Source: Tenuifilum sp040752515
Lineage (GTDB): Bacteria > Bacteroidota > Bacteroidia > Bacteroidales > Tenuifilaceae
Assembly: GCA_040752515.1 (NCBI GenBank)
Contig: JBFMGQ010000005.1
Coordinates: 1 to 64,000, forward strand
DNA length: 64,000 nt
Direction of reading: 5' to 3'
Shown here in pieces: positions 26,532-34,855 of this stretch. The notes beneath the pieces are model-generated. The model searched no databases. It worked only from the letters and a program-made list of their open reading frames with translations, and had not been told where the DNA came from. Both the position numbers and the translations under genes were made by a program. Positions within the stretch are counted from its first letter, which is position 1. Every line of letters starts with the position of its first letter.

Positions 26532-26624
26532 AAACCAAAGTGTTAACAGCAAAATATATCTACAAAAATGCAATTTAAATGGTAGAAGATAGCCAATGTA
26601 TCAATCAAAATTATAAAGTTTGGC

Positions 26625-26632
26625 TAAATTTG
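26625..26632 (+). promoter_or_regulatory. Putative -7 box of the TlpA-like lipoprotein gene
   Basis: TAAATTTG matches TAnnTTTG, 24 bases before the ATG at 26656. An upstream in-frame start at 26620 would lie before this box and is rejected. Confidence 0.5.
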
Positions 26633-26655
26633 CATGTAACCAAAATTTGAACAGC

Positions 26656-27810
26656 ATGCGTTTTAGGTATTTTGTTTCGGTAGTTTTATTGGCTTTTTTA
26701 GCAGGATGTGGCAGCAAGGATGCAGTAGTTATAACCTTAAAAGTAAAAAGTCCTGAAAAAACAACTCTTACCCTTAGCAAAATAGATTTTAACAAAATCG
26801 ATAAACTTGATTCGGTCAGGATTTCGGCTGGGGAGAGCGTTAAAAAGTTCAAGGTTAAACAGGGCGATGAGCCTGAGTTCTACTCACTTAGCACTAGCAA
26901 AGGCATTGCCATTACCTTACTTGCCTCAAAGGGTGAAAAAATCAATGTTATTCTCGACCTAAATAATGCCATTGATTACCAGGTTTCGGGTTCAGAGGGT
27001 TCAGAAAAGGTTCGCACCATATCACGAACATTTGCTAAATCGAAAGCCATAGTTGATGAACTTTCCCGTCGATACTTGAATGCTGAAAGCAACACTGAGC
27101 GCGAAGCCATAAATAAAGAGTTTGAGATTGAGCGGAAAAAGGTAAAGGATGAGCTCACCAGGTTCATTTGGGAAAATCCCATGAACAAAGCCAGCATCAC
27201 GGCCTTATACCAAAAATATAACGACAATCTCTACATCTTTGATAGTTCCGATGATTTGCTCCTACTTAAAATGGTAGCATCGGCGTGGAGGGCACTTTAC
27301 CCGGAATCGAACTACACCAGGGGTATGCTCGAGGATATTAAAACCCTCGAAAATCGAATTGCCAATGCTAAAATGCAGCAGCTGATCCAAAGCGCTGAGA
27401 TGCCTATTCCCGACCTAAGTATTCCCGACAGGTATGGACGCATTGTTACACTCTCGTCGCTGAAAGGCAAGGTTGTGCTGCTCGACTTTTTTACAAGTGA
27501 GAATACCGGGAGTTTACTCGATAACCGCGAGCTTTTGGAGATTTACAAAAAGTATAAAAGCAGAGGATTTGAGGTTTACCAAATATCGTTCGATGCCACA
27601 CGTGAAGGTTGGATAAATTACATTGAAAATGCTGGAATACCTTGGATTAGTGTAAGGGAGGATGACCCTGCCGCATCAAAAGCAGCAATGTTCTACAATG
27701 TAAGGCAGCTACCGGCCAATTATCTAATTGGAAAGGATCTCAATATCATAGGGAAAAACCTTTACGGTACAAACCTTCAAAAAGCTTTAGACAGTTACCT
27801 TAACAAGTAA
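26656..27810 (+). CDS. TlpA-like thioredoxin-fold lipoprotein lacking the CxxC motif
   Basis: The 384-residue lipoprotein (lipobox LAGC) has an N-terminal DUF4369-like beta domain (about 25-115), a helical linker (115-250) and a C-terminal AhpC/TlpA-like thioredoxin domain. The usual WCxxC is replaced: after 'LKGKVVLLDFF' comes TSENTGSLL. The only Cys in the whole protein is the lipobox Cys. The cis-Pro loop is kept ('VRQLPANYLIGKD'). It therefore cannot do thiol-disulfide exchange and may act as a binding or chaperone-like scaffold. lpxH follows 11 bp downstream. Confidence 0.8.
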   Translation: MRFRYFVSVVLLAFLAGCGSKDAVVITLKVKSPEKTTLTLSKIDFNKIDKLDSVRISAGESVKKFKVKQGDEPEFYSLSTSKGIAITLLASKGEKINVILDLNNAIDYQVSGSEGSEKVRTISRTFAKSKAIVDELSRRYLNAESNTEREAINKEFEIERKKVKDELTRFIWENPMNKASITALYQKYNDNLYIFDSSDDLLLLKMVASAWRALYPESNYTRGMLEDIKTLENRIANAKMQQLIQSAEMPIPDLSIPDRYGRIVTLSSLKGKVVLLDFFTSENTGSLLDNRELLEIYKKYKSRGFEVYQISFDATREGWINYIENAGIPWISVREDDPAASKAAMFYNVRQLPANYLIGKDLNIIGKNLYGTNLQKALDSYLNK

Positions 27811-27821
27811 TAATCCAATTA

Positions 27822-28619
27822 ATGAGCCAGGGAAAAAAAATATACTTTGCATCGGATTTGCACTTGGGCTTGCCCAATCTTGAGCAAAGCCTAACGCGCG
27901 AGAAATTATTTAATACCTGGCTCGATTCCATTAGTCACAATGCTGAGGAATTATACCTTTTAGGAGATATTTTCGATTTTTGGTTTGAATACCGCAGGGT
28001 TGTTCCTAAGGGCTATACACGTTTTTTAGGACGAATTGCTCAGCTAACCGATAGCGGTATACCCGTTCACTTTTTTACTGGGAACCATGATGTTTGGATG
28101 TTCGACTACTTTGAAAAGGAGTTAGGCGTCCAGATACACCGTCAACCCATTGTAAGGGAGTTGAAGGGAGCAAAGTTCCTGCTTGCCCATGGCGATGGAC
28201 TTGGTCCGGGCGACCCCGGCTATAAACTCCTGAAGCGAATCTTTACAAGCCCTACCCTTCAATGGCTGTTTGCTAAACTTCATCCAAATTTCTCATTATG
28301 GTTTGGAAACCAGTGGAGTGTGAGTAGCAGGTATTCCAAGGAGATTACCCATGTATTCCGGGGTGAGGATGAACAGATTACCAAATTCTCACGGCTAAAA
28401 CTGCAGGAGGAACATTACGACTTTTTCATATACGGCCACTGGCATTCGCCCATAATTTATCCGCTATCCGAAAAATCGAACCTTGTTGTGCTTGGCGATT
28501 GGTTGGTAAGTAATACCTATAGTGTATGGGATGGTAATGAGCTAAAGCTCATGCGATACCTTTCATCAGAACCTGACGAGGTGCTGGCCACAGCAACCAT
28601 TTCATCATCCAAAACTTAA
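27822..28619 (+). CDS. lpxH: UDP-2,3-diacylglucosamine diphosphatase
   Basis: LpxH hydrolyses UDP-2,3-diacylglucosamine to lipid X in lipid A synthesis, at the inner face of the inner membrane. The 265-residue protein has the full metallophosphatase set: 'FASDLHLGLP', 'LLGDIFDFWFEYR', 'FTGNHDVWMF', 'LLAHGDGLGPGD' and 'FIYGHWHSP'. Bacteroidota LpxH is usually near this size. Its stop overlaps the next start (TAATG), so it is coupled to the acpH-like gene. Confidence 0.9.
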   Translation: MSQGKKIYFASDLHLGLPNLEQSLTREKLFNTWLDSISHNAEELYLLGDIFDFWFEYRRVVPKGYTRFLGRIAQLTDSGIPVHFFTGNHDVWMFDYFEKELGVQIHRQPIVRELKGAKFLLAHGDGLGPGDPGYKLLKRIFTSPTLQWLFAKLHPNFSLWFGNQWSVSSRYSKEITHVFRGEDEQITKFSRLKLQEEHYDFFIYGHWHSPIIYPLSEKSNLVVLGDWLVSNTYSVWDGNELKLMRYLSSEPDEVLATATISSSKT

Positions 28620-29245
28620 TGAACTTTTTGGCTCATCTATACCTTTCGGGTAGCAATGTCGATATCAGGTTGGGGAACTTCATTGGTGACCATGTGAAAG
28701 GAAACCAAATACACTCCTACCCACATACTGTTCAGGTTGGCATTAAGCTCCACCGAAGAATTGACCAGGTTACTGACAGGCATGAAGCATGGAAAAACTG
28801 TAAGGAAATCCTGCGCCCCTGTTACGGACGTTGGTCGGGTGTTGCCACCGATGTAATGTTCGATTATATACTGGCAAAAGAGTGGAACACATACTCAAGC
28901 AGGCAACTAAAAGGTTTTACCAGAACCTTCTACTTTCAAATGCTGCAACGCTATCACTTGCTTCCCTCGGCGGTAAGAGGATTCTTGCCTTTTATGATTC
29001 AAAGCAACAGGCTATATTCATATAGCACGGACGAAGGAATAATTAGGGCCTTGGAAATAATGGGTAATTACACCACAATGCAAGGAAATCCTAGGCTTGC
29101 TTTAAGTTTGGTGAAGGAAAATTATACTATTTTTAGCTGGGGCCTTAAGGATTTGATGGAAACTTTGGTAAAGGTATCGGAAAAAGAATATGGTATATCC
29201 ATTAGTATGCCCCATAGCGCGACGCATCGAAGCGGAGAAGAATGA
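28619..29245 (+). CDS. acpH: Acyl carrier protein phosphodiesterase (AcpH-like)
   Basis: AcpH removes the phosphopantetheine arm from holo-ACP. The 208-residue protein begins 'MNFLAHLYLSGSNVDIRLGN' and continues FIGDHVKG, the hallmark start of the family; 'GIKLHRRIDQVTDRH' and 'GVATDVMFDYILAKEW' are further signatures. It overlaps lpxH by one base. Its last 44 bases overlap the 3' end of rodA on the opposite strand, so both reading frames are used there. Confidence 0.85.
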   Translation: MNFLAHLYLSGSNVDIRLGNFIGDHVKGNQIHSYPHTVQVGIKLHRRIDQVTDRHEAWKNCKEILRPCYGRWSGVATDVMFDYILAKEWNTYSSRQLKGFTRTFYFQMLQRYHLLPSAVRGFLPFMIQSNRLYSYSTDEGIIRALEIMGNYTTMQGNPRLALSLVKENYTIFSWGLKDLMETLVKVSEKEYGISISMPHSATHRSGEE

Positions 29246-30623
29246 ACACAAGGATTGTAAAAGCCCAAAGCGAGGATCCTCCGTAGCTAAAAAATGGGAG
29301 CGGTATACCGATAACAGGAACCAAACCTATGGTCATGCCAATATTAACCGCGGCATGGAAAAAAAGAATGGATACAACTCCATAGCCGTATATACGCGCG
29401 AAATGCTCCGTTTGCCGTTCGGCAATTTTTAACAGGCGTAAAAGGAAAAGTGCTATTAAAGTTACAACTATTGCCGACCCAATAAAGCCCCACTCCTCAC
29501 CTACTGTGCAGAAGATGAAGTCGGTGCTTTGTTCGGGAACAAAGTTATACTTGGTTTGAGTGCCCGACAGATAGCCTTTACCCCAAAATCCCCCTGAACC
29601 AATAGCAATCTTTGACTGGTTAACGTTATAGCCCCATCCTAATGGGTCGTTCTCGATTCCCAGCAGGTCGTTGATACGCTTTTGGTGGTGAACATCCAAA
29701 ACACGCTCAAAAACGTAATCGGCCGACATAGAAAAGCCTATTGTTACTATTAAAAACAGCGATATAGCATAAACCTGCCTAAATCTATTTTTATAGGCAT
29801 ACAGAAAACCTAAAAATGCAGCAACTATAACCGGAATTAAAAATATTAACCCATTTGATAGCTTGAGGTGGAAAAGCTCCGATACAATGTAAAGTAACAA
29901 TCCAATCCCAATTACTCCAATTGAAACCCTGAATGCATCGCGATACTGGCGAGTATAGAGAATGAATAAGATTACTGCCACGGCAAAAATAAAAGCAACT
30001 AAAACTGATGTACTATAGACGAGAGTAAGGATAAAGACTAAAACCAAGAAAACCAGATATGATAAAATCCATGCGGGCAATCCCTCGCGGTAAAGAACCA
30101 AAATAAGGGAGCCAAAAACCAGTGCCGATCCAGTATCGTTCTGGAGAAGAATGATACCAACCGGCAAGCCAATTACAATACCTACCTTAACGTACGACCA
30201 AAAACCTGAAAGCTTAAAGCCATAGCTACTCATGAGCTTTGCTAGGGCAAGGGCAGTGGCAACCTTTGCAAACTCAGCAGGTTGCAACCCAAATGAACCA
30301 ATAGGAATCCAGGATCTTGAAGCATTAACCACACGCCCAAAGAGCAAAGTTGAAATCAAGGTCAATATAATAATACCATAAAAGATGTAGGCAAATGCCG
30401 GGTAAATTCTATCGTTAGAGTAAAGAATAACGAGAGCCATGAGAAATGCAAAGAATATCCAAACCAGCTGTTTGCCATAGCGCTGACTAAAATCCAGGAT
30501 ACTACTATGTTCATCGCTATACACCGCAGCATAAATGTTCAACCAACCCATCAATACCAGTACAATGTAAAGTATGGTTGCAACCCACTCGAGGTTCCGA
30601 ATTATGTTATTTCGCCTTTGCAC
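29202..30623 (-). CDS. rodA: Rod-shape SEDS peptidoglycan polymerase RodA
   Basis: RodA polymerises lateral-wall glycan from lipid II together with PBP2. The 473-residue protein has multiple membrane helices and SEDS motifs such as 'FGLQPAEFAKVATALALAKL', 'LLQNDTGSALVFGSLILVLY', 'EQSTDFIFCTVGEEWG' and 'VIGIPLPFFSYGGSSL'. It is longer than E. coli RodA (about 370 residues), with an extra membrane stretch in the middle (about 190-290). The start is a GTG at 30623 inside the end of the PBP2 gene (17-bp overlap). It is the last gene of the mre operon. Confidence 0.93.
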   Translation of the reverse strand: MQRRNNIIRNLEWVATILYIVLVLMGWLNIYAAVYSDEHSSILDFSQRYGKQLVWIFFAFLMALVILYSNDRIYPAFAYIFYGIIILTLISTLLFGRVVNASRSWIPIGSFGLQPAEFAKVATALALAKLMSSYGFKLSGFWSYVKVGIVIGLPVGIILLQNDTGSALVFGSLILVLYREGLPAWILSYLVFLVLVFILTLVYSTSVLVAFIFAVAVILFILYTRQYRDAFRVSIGVIGIGLLLYIVSELFHLKLSNGLIFLIPVIVAAFLGFLYAYKNRFRQVYAISLFLIVTIGFSMSADYVFERVLDVHHQKRINDLLGIENDPLGWGYNVNQSKIAIGSGGFWGKGYLSGTQTKYNFVPEQSTDFIFCTVGEEWGFIGSAIVVTLIALFLLRLLKIAERQTEHFARIYGYGVVSILFFHAAVNIGMTIGLVPVIGIPLPFFSYGGSSLWAFTILVFILLRFDASRYGAY

Positions 30624-32457
30624 GTCTATCTAATAGGTTTGCTTCAAGTATATATCGTTCTAAATCGGGACGCGAAATTGAATCCTTAAGGTACTTTTCA
30701 ATCATTAAACTGGCAATGGGGGCAGCCCAAGTAGCACCAAATCCGGCATTTTCAATATATACCGATATGGCAATTTTTGGGTCTTCCTTAGGTGCAAATG
30801 CAAAAAAAACCGAATGATCCTTGCCATGAGGGTTCTGAGCGGTTCCGGTTTTACCGCAAATTCTGATATCGGGTAAGGCTGCAATTCGGGCAGTGCTCCC
30901 GCTACCTGGTGCACCATTTACCGCTAAATCCATACCCTCAATAATATAATCGAAGTACTTTGGGGTAATCGTGGTGTAATGCTTTTCCCTGTAAACCAAG
31001 TTAAGGGTATCGCCCTCAATCGATTTAACTACATGGGGCGAAACATAAAACCCTTTATTGGCAATAGTTGCTACCAGATTTGCCATTTGTAAAGGGGTAA
31101 CTGAAAGTTCACCCTGGCCAATGGCAAGCGAAATTATGGTAAGCGAGTTCCATCCTCCTTTCCTGAAATACTTATCGTAAAACGATACCGAAGGAACTAT
31201 TCCTTTGAGCTCATGGGGTAAATCGATATTCAACTTATTGCCATAGCCAAACGACTCCACATGCCTTTTCCATGCAGAGAAACCATTTTCAACCGAGCCA
31301 AATTCTCGCTTGTCGATAATATTCCGGAATACATGGCAGTAATAGGTATTGCAAGAAACCTGAATGGACTGTATGAGGTTGGTAGGCGATGGGTGGTTAT
31401 GGCAGCCAACCCCGCGCCCCACAGTATATCCCCCGTAGCAGCTATACCGGGTTTCAGGGGCAACAACACCCTCCTGTAAACCAATAAGCGCATTTACCAC
31501 CTTGAAAGTGGAACCGGGCGGATATAGTGCCATGATTGATCGGTTAAATATCGGCTTTAATGAATCCTGCTGAAGTATTTTAAAGTTTACTGCCCTTTGC
31601 CTTCCAACCAGTAAGTTAGGATCGTACGTAGGGCTCGATATCATCGCCAAAACCTCTCCGGTTTTAGGCTCGATGGCAACTATACTTCCAATTTTATTTT
31701 GCATTAACCGCTCACCATACTCCTGGAGCTTAGCATCAATTGTGCTGGTGATACTTTTCCCGGGAATGGCTACCGTATCGAATTTACCCTGCTCGTACGA
31801 ACCCTTTATGCGGTTATGCACGTCAACCATGTAAATTTTAATGCCCTTTTTACCCCTCAACACATGCTCGTATGAACGTTCAATTCCACTTATGCCGATG
31901 TAATCGCCCTGCTGGTAGTAGGGATTATTCTTGATATCGCGCTCATCTACCTCACCAATATATCCAACTAAATGGGCAGCAATGGGAGGATTATACGATC
32001 GAACGGTACGGGGTTGAATTTCAAAGCCTTGATACTTATACATCACCTCCTGAAAGCGGGCGAAATCTTCAGCCGCTATCTGCTTAAGCAGAACCACAGC
32101 CTTACGAGGCGAATAGCCTTTTTGCTTGGTAGCCTGAATAAAAGCATCGCGAACCTGATCAACGGTAAGCCCAAGCATCGTAGCGAACTCCAATGTATCG
32201 AAGGGCTTTACCTGATTCTTTACCATTAAGATATCGAAAACGGGTTTATTGGTTACCATAGGTACCCCATGCCTATCGAGGATTAACCCTCGGGCAGGGT
32301 ACTGAGTAATGTACCGCAGCACATTGTTTGCCGCCGAAAATTTATAGGAACTATCGATAACCTGAATGTAAAACAACTTGCCAACAATGGCAGCAAATAC
32401 AAGCATAATGATTACCGATACAACAATCCGTCTATTACTTTCTGCTCTTAATACCAC
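30607..32457 (-). CDS. mrdA: Penicillin-binding protein 2
   Basis: PBP2 is the transpeptidase of the elongasome. The 616-residue protein has one N-terminal membrane helix (about 9-30), a dimerisation domain and a transpeptidase domain with the three active-site motifs: 'PPGSTFKVVNA' (Ser316, Lys319), 'SCNTYYC' (Ser368) and 'CGKTGTAQN' (Lys536), counted from the GTG at 32457. That start overlaps the mreD stop by a single base (TAGTG). Beta-lactams of the mecillinam type target this family. Confidence 0.95.
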   Translation of the reverse strand: MVLRAESNRRIVVSVIIMLVFAAIVGKLFYIQVIDSSYKFSAANNVLRYITQYPARGLILDRHGVPMVTNKPVFDILMVKNQVKPFDTLEFATMLGLTVDQVRDAFIQATKQKGYSPRKAVVLLKQIAAEDFARFQEVMYKYQGFEIQPRTVRSYNPPIAAHLVGYIGEVDERDIKNNPYYQQGDYIGISGIERSYEHVLRGKKGIKIYMVDVHNRIKGSYEQGKFDTVAIPGKSITSTIDAKLQEYGERLMQNKIGSIVAIEPKTGEVLAMISSPTYDPNLLVGRQRAVNFKILQQDSLKPIFNRSIMALYPPGSTFKVVNALIGLQEGVVAPETRYSCYGGYTVGRGVGCHNHPSPTNLIQSIQVSCNTYYCHVFRNIIDKREFGSVENGFSAWKRHVESFGYGNKLNIDLPHELKGIVPSVSFYDKYFRKGGWNSLTIISLAIGQGELSVTPLQMANLVATIANKGFYVSPHVVKSIEGDTLNLVYREKHYTTITPKYFDYIIEGMDLAVNGAPGSGSTARIAALPDIRICGKTGTAQNPHGKDHSVFFAFAPKEDPKIAISVYIENAGFGATWAAPIASLMIEKYLKDSISRPDLERYILEANLLDRRAKAK

Positions 32458-32975
32458 TACCTTGACATTTTATTGCGAGCCCTAATGAGCTCAATGATAA
32501 CTATAAAAAATGCTGAAACAGCAGTACTAAGAATGATTCTTATCAGAGTTAACCAAAAGTGTTTGAACGTAAACACCTCAAGAATAAATAGGGTAAAGTG
32601 ATGAACCCATACTGCAATTAAGGTGTAAACCACAAACCACTCCAACGAGGTATTGGAAACATCAGGGACACCCCGAATATCCTGAACCGATTTGAATCTC
32701 CATTGATTTAGAATAAAGGGACGGAAATAGGCAAGTACAAGTGAGGCGGTGGTATGGAGCCCAAGGGTATTGGAAAAATAGTCGACAGCAAATCCAAGGG
32801 CAAAACCAATGAGAAGCAACATCCAACGTGATACACGATAAGGTATTAAAAGAATGATAAGCAGGTAAATATATGGGTTGATGTAACCCATGAAATTGAT
32901 GTTGTTTAGCACCAAGAACTGCACCAATAGCAGTATTACCGTTAAACCCAAATATTTTAGTATATCGCTGTACAT
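32457..32975 (-). CDS. mreD: Rod shape-determining protein MreD
   Basis: The 172-residue protein is almost wholly hydrophobic, with about five membrane helices, as expected for MreD. It begins MYSDILKYLGLTVILLLVQF and ends in a short basic tail (IELIRARNKMSR). It is recognised by topology, size and position between mreC and mrdA. The ATG at 32975 overlaps the mreC TGA by one base. Confidence 0.9.
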   Translation of the reverse strand: MYSDILKYLGLTVILLLVQFLVLNNINFMGYINPYIYLLIILLIPYRVSRWMLLLIGFALGFAVDYFSNTLGLHTTASLVLAYFRPFILNQWRFKSVQDIRGVPDVSNTSLEWFVVYTLIAVWVHHFTLFILEVFTFKHFWLTLIRIILSTAVSAFFIVIIELIRARNKMSR

Positions 32976-33796
32976 CACCTTACACTTTGCAAACGATCAA
33001 CCTCACTTTTTACCCTTGAAGTAACCAGATAAACGTAATCGAGGGTTTTAAAATCGGCAAAAAGCTCGACTGTAATCGATAAGAAACTACCATCCTTATT
33101 GTAAAAATCAACCACTCTACCAATGGGAATATCCTTTGGGAAAATGGCTGAAAAACCGCTGGTAACAATAGTATCGCCAACCGCCACGTTTACATGAAGA
33201 GGTATTTCGTCGAGTATAACTCGCCTGTAATTCATGCCATCCCACGAAACGGCACCAAAAGCACCCGATTTCTTGTGCATTGCCGATACCTTTAAATCGG
33301 TATTTAGTAATGAGATTACCGATGAGTAGTGATTGGTAGTAGCCGATACAATACCCACAACGCCGTTTTTACAAATAACGCCCATCCCCTTGTAAGCCCC
33401 ATCGACAATTCCGGCGTCGATAGTAATGAAGTTATGTCGGCTATTTATGGAATTGTCAACTACCCTAGCTGGGATGTAACGGAAAATTCCTGCTGTGTCT
33501 TCAATCCTCATGAATGAATCTTGAAGCATTTGCAACCTTAACTTATACCCCTCAAGCTCATTTCGAAGCTTAACGTTCTCCATGAGCAAAAGGATATTTG
33601 AGCGTTGCAAATCGAAAACGCTTGTCACCTGCGATGCTTGCTTATGCCAAAAACCCGAGATAGATTTGGTTAATGCACCAACCTGTGATTTTTGGTAGTA
33701 AGTGGTATTGAAGTATAGCGAAAGTGATATTCCTAAAAGGATCAGGAATATCAGATGGATATAAAGGCGTTTAAGAATATCAAACAGGTTATTCAT
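32975..33796 (-). CDS. mreC: Rod shape-determining protein MreC
   Basis: The 273-residue protein has an N-terminal membrane helix (about 10-30), a coiled coil (about 60-95) and the MreC beta domains with 'DAGIVDGAYKGMGVICKNGV' and 'VGDTIVTSGFSAIFPKDIPI' then GRV. It scaffolds PBP2 in the periplasm. It lies 18 bp after mreB. Confidence 0.93.
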   Translation of the reverse strand: MNNLFDILKRLYIHLIFLILLGISLSLYFNTTYYQKSQVGALTKSISGFWHKQASQVTSVFDLQRSNILLLMENVKLRNELEGYKLRLQMLQDSFMRIEDTAGIFRYIPARVVDNSINSRHNFITIDAGIVDGAYKGMGVICKNGVVGIVSATTNHYSSVISLLNTDLKVSAMHKKSGAFGAVSWDGMNYRRVILDEIPLHVNVAVGDTIVTSGFSAIFPKDIPIGRVVDFYNKDGSFLSITVELFADFKTLDYVYLVTSRVKSEVDRLQSVR

Positions 33797-33814
33797 TTTA
33801 ATGCATCACTTGGT

Positions 33815-34834
33815 TTATCGCATCAGGAATGGGAAGGTCAAATTCTTTAATGCGATGCTGGTACCCCTTGCTACTGCATGCAATGGATCCTCGGCAACGT
33901 GGAAAGGAATATTAACTTTTTCGGTTAAGCGCTTATCGAGACCCCGTAGCAAAGCTCCACCACCGGCAAGGTAAATTCCCTTTCTTACTATATCGGCATA
34001 AAGTTCAGGGGGTGTTTGTTCCAACACGTTGAAAATTGCCGATTCAATCTTTGAAAGCGATTTGTCGAGGCAGTAAGCTATCTCCTGATACGATACAGGC
34101 ACCTCAATGGGTAGTGCTGTCATGAGGTTAGGGCCACGAACGATGAAATCGGCCGGAGGGTTATCGAGGTCGGGAAGGGCCGAACCCACATTTATTTTAA
34201 TATCTTCGGCTGTGCGTTCTCCAATCTTTACATTGTGCTGCTGGCGCATGTATGCCTGAATATCAGCTGTAAAACCATCGCCAGCGATACGAACCGATTT
34301 GTTGCAAACAATGCCACCCAGAGCAATAACAGCAATCTCGGTAGTTCCTCCGCCTATGTCAACCACCATGCTTCCTTCGGGAGCCATAACATCAAGGCCT
34401 ATACCCAGTGCGGCTGCCATGGGTTCGTAAATGAGGTAAACATCACGGCCACCGGCATGCTCGGCTGAGTCGCGCACGGCGCGGATTTCCACCTCGGTAC
34501 TACCGCTCGGGATACCAATAACCATGCGTAGCGATGGGGTGAATATTGGGTTTTTGGTGTTGATCATGCTAATCATCCCACGAATCATTTGCTCTGCCGC
34601 ATTAAAGTCGGCAATTACACCATCCCTTAGCGGGCGAATGGTTTTGATGTTCTCATGGGTTTTGCCATGCATGGCTCTGGCCTGCTCACCAATAGCTATC
34701 ATTTTGCCAGTTGAATGGTCAATAGCCACTATCGAGGGCTGATCAACAACAATCTTGTCGTTGTAAAGAATGATGGTGTTAGCCGTTCCTAAGTCGATGG
34801 CCAACTCCTGAGTTAAAAACGAAAAAAGTCCCAT
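33815..34834 (-). CDS. mreB: Actin-like rod shape protein MreB
   Basis: MreB forms membrane-bound filaments that direct side-wall growth. The 339-residue protein has actin-fold ATP-binding motifs: 'AIDLGTANTIILYND' (phosphate 1), 'GSMVVDIGGGTTEIAVIALG' (phosphate 2) and 'GIYLAGGGALLRGLDKRL' (adenosine loop). It follows purH by 21 bp and opens the mreBCD-mrdA-rodA run. Confidence 0.97.
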   Translation of the reverse strand: MGLFSFLTQELAIDLGTANTIILYNDKIVVDQPSIVAIDHSTGKMIAIGEQARAMHGKTHENIKTIRPLRDGVIADFNAAEQMIRGMISMINTKNPIFTPSLRMVIGIPSGSTEVEIRAVRDSAEHAGGRDVYLIYEPMAAALGIGLDVMAPEGSMVVDIGGGTTEIAVIALGGIVCNKSVRIAGDGFTADIQAYMRQQHNVKIGERTAEDIKINVGSALPDLDNPPADFIVRGPNLMTALPIEVPVSYQEIAYCLDKSLSKIESAIFNVLEQTPPELYADIVRKGIYLAGGGALLRGLDKRLTEKVNIPFHVAEDPLHAVARGTSIALKNLTFPFLMR

Positions 34835-34855
34835 ATCGAATCAATATTTATTTTT

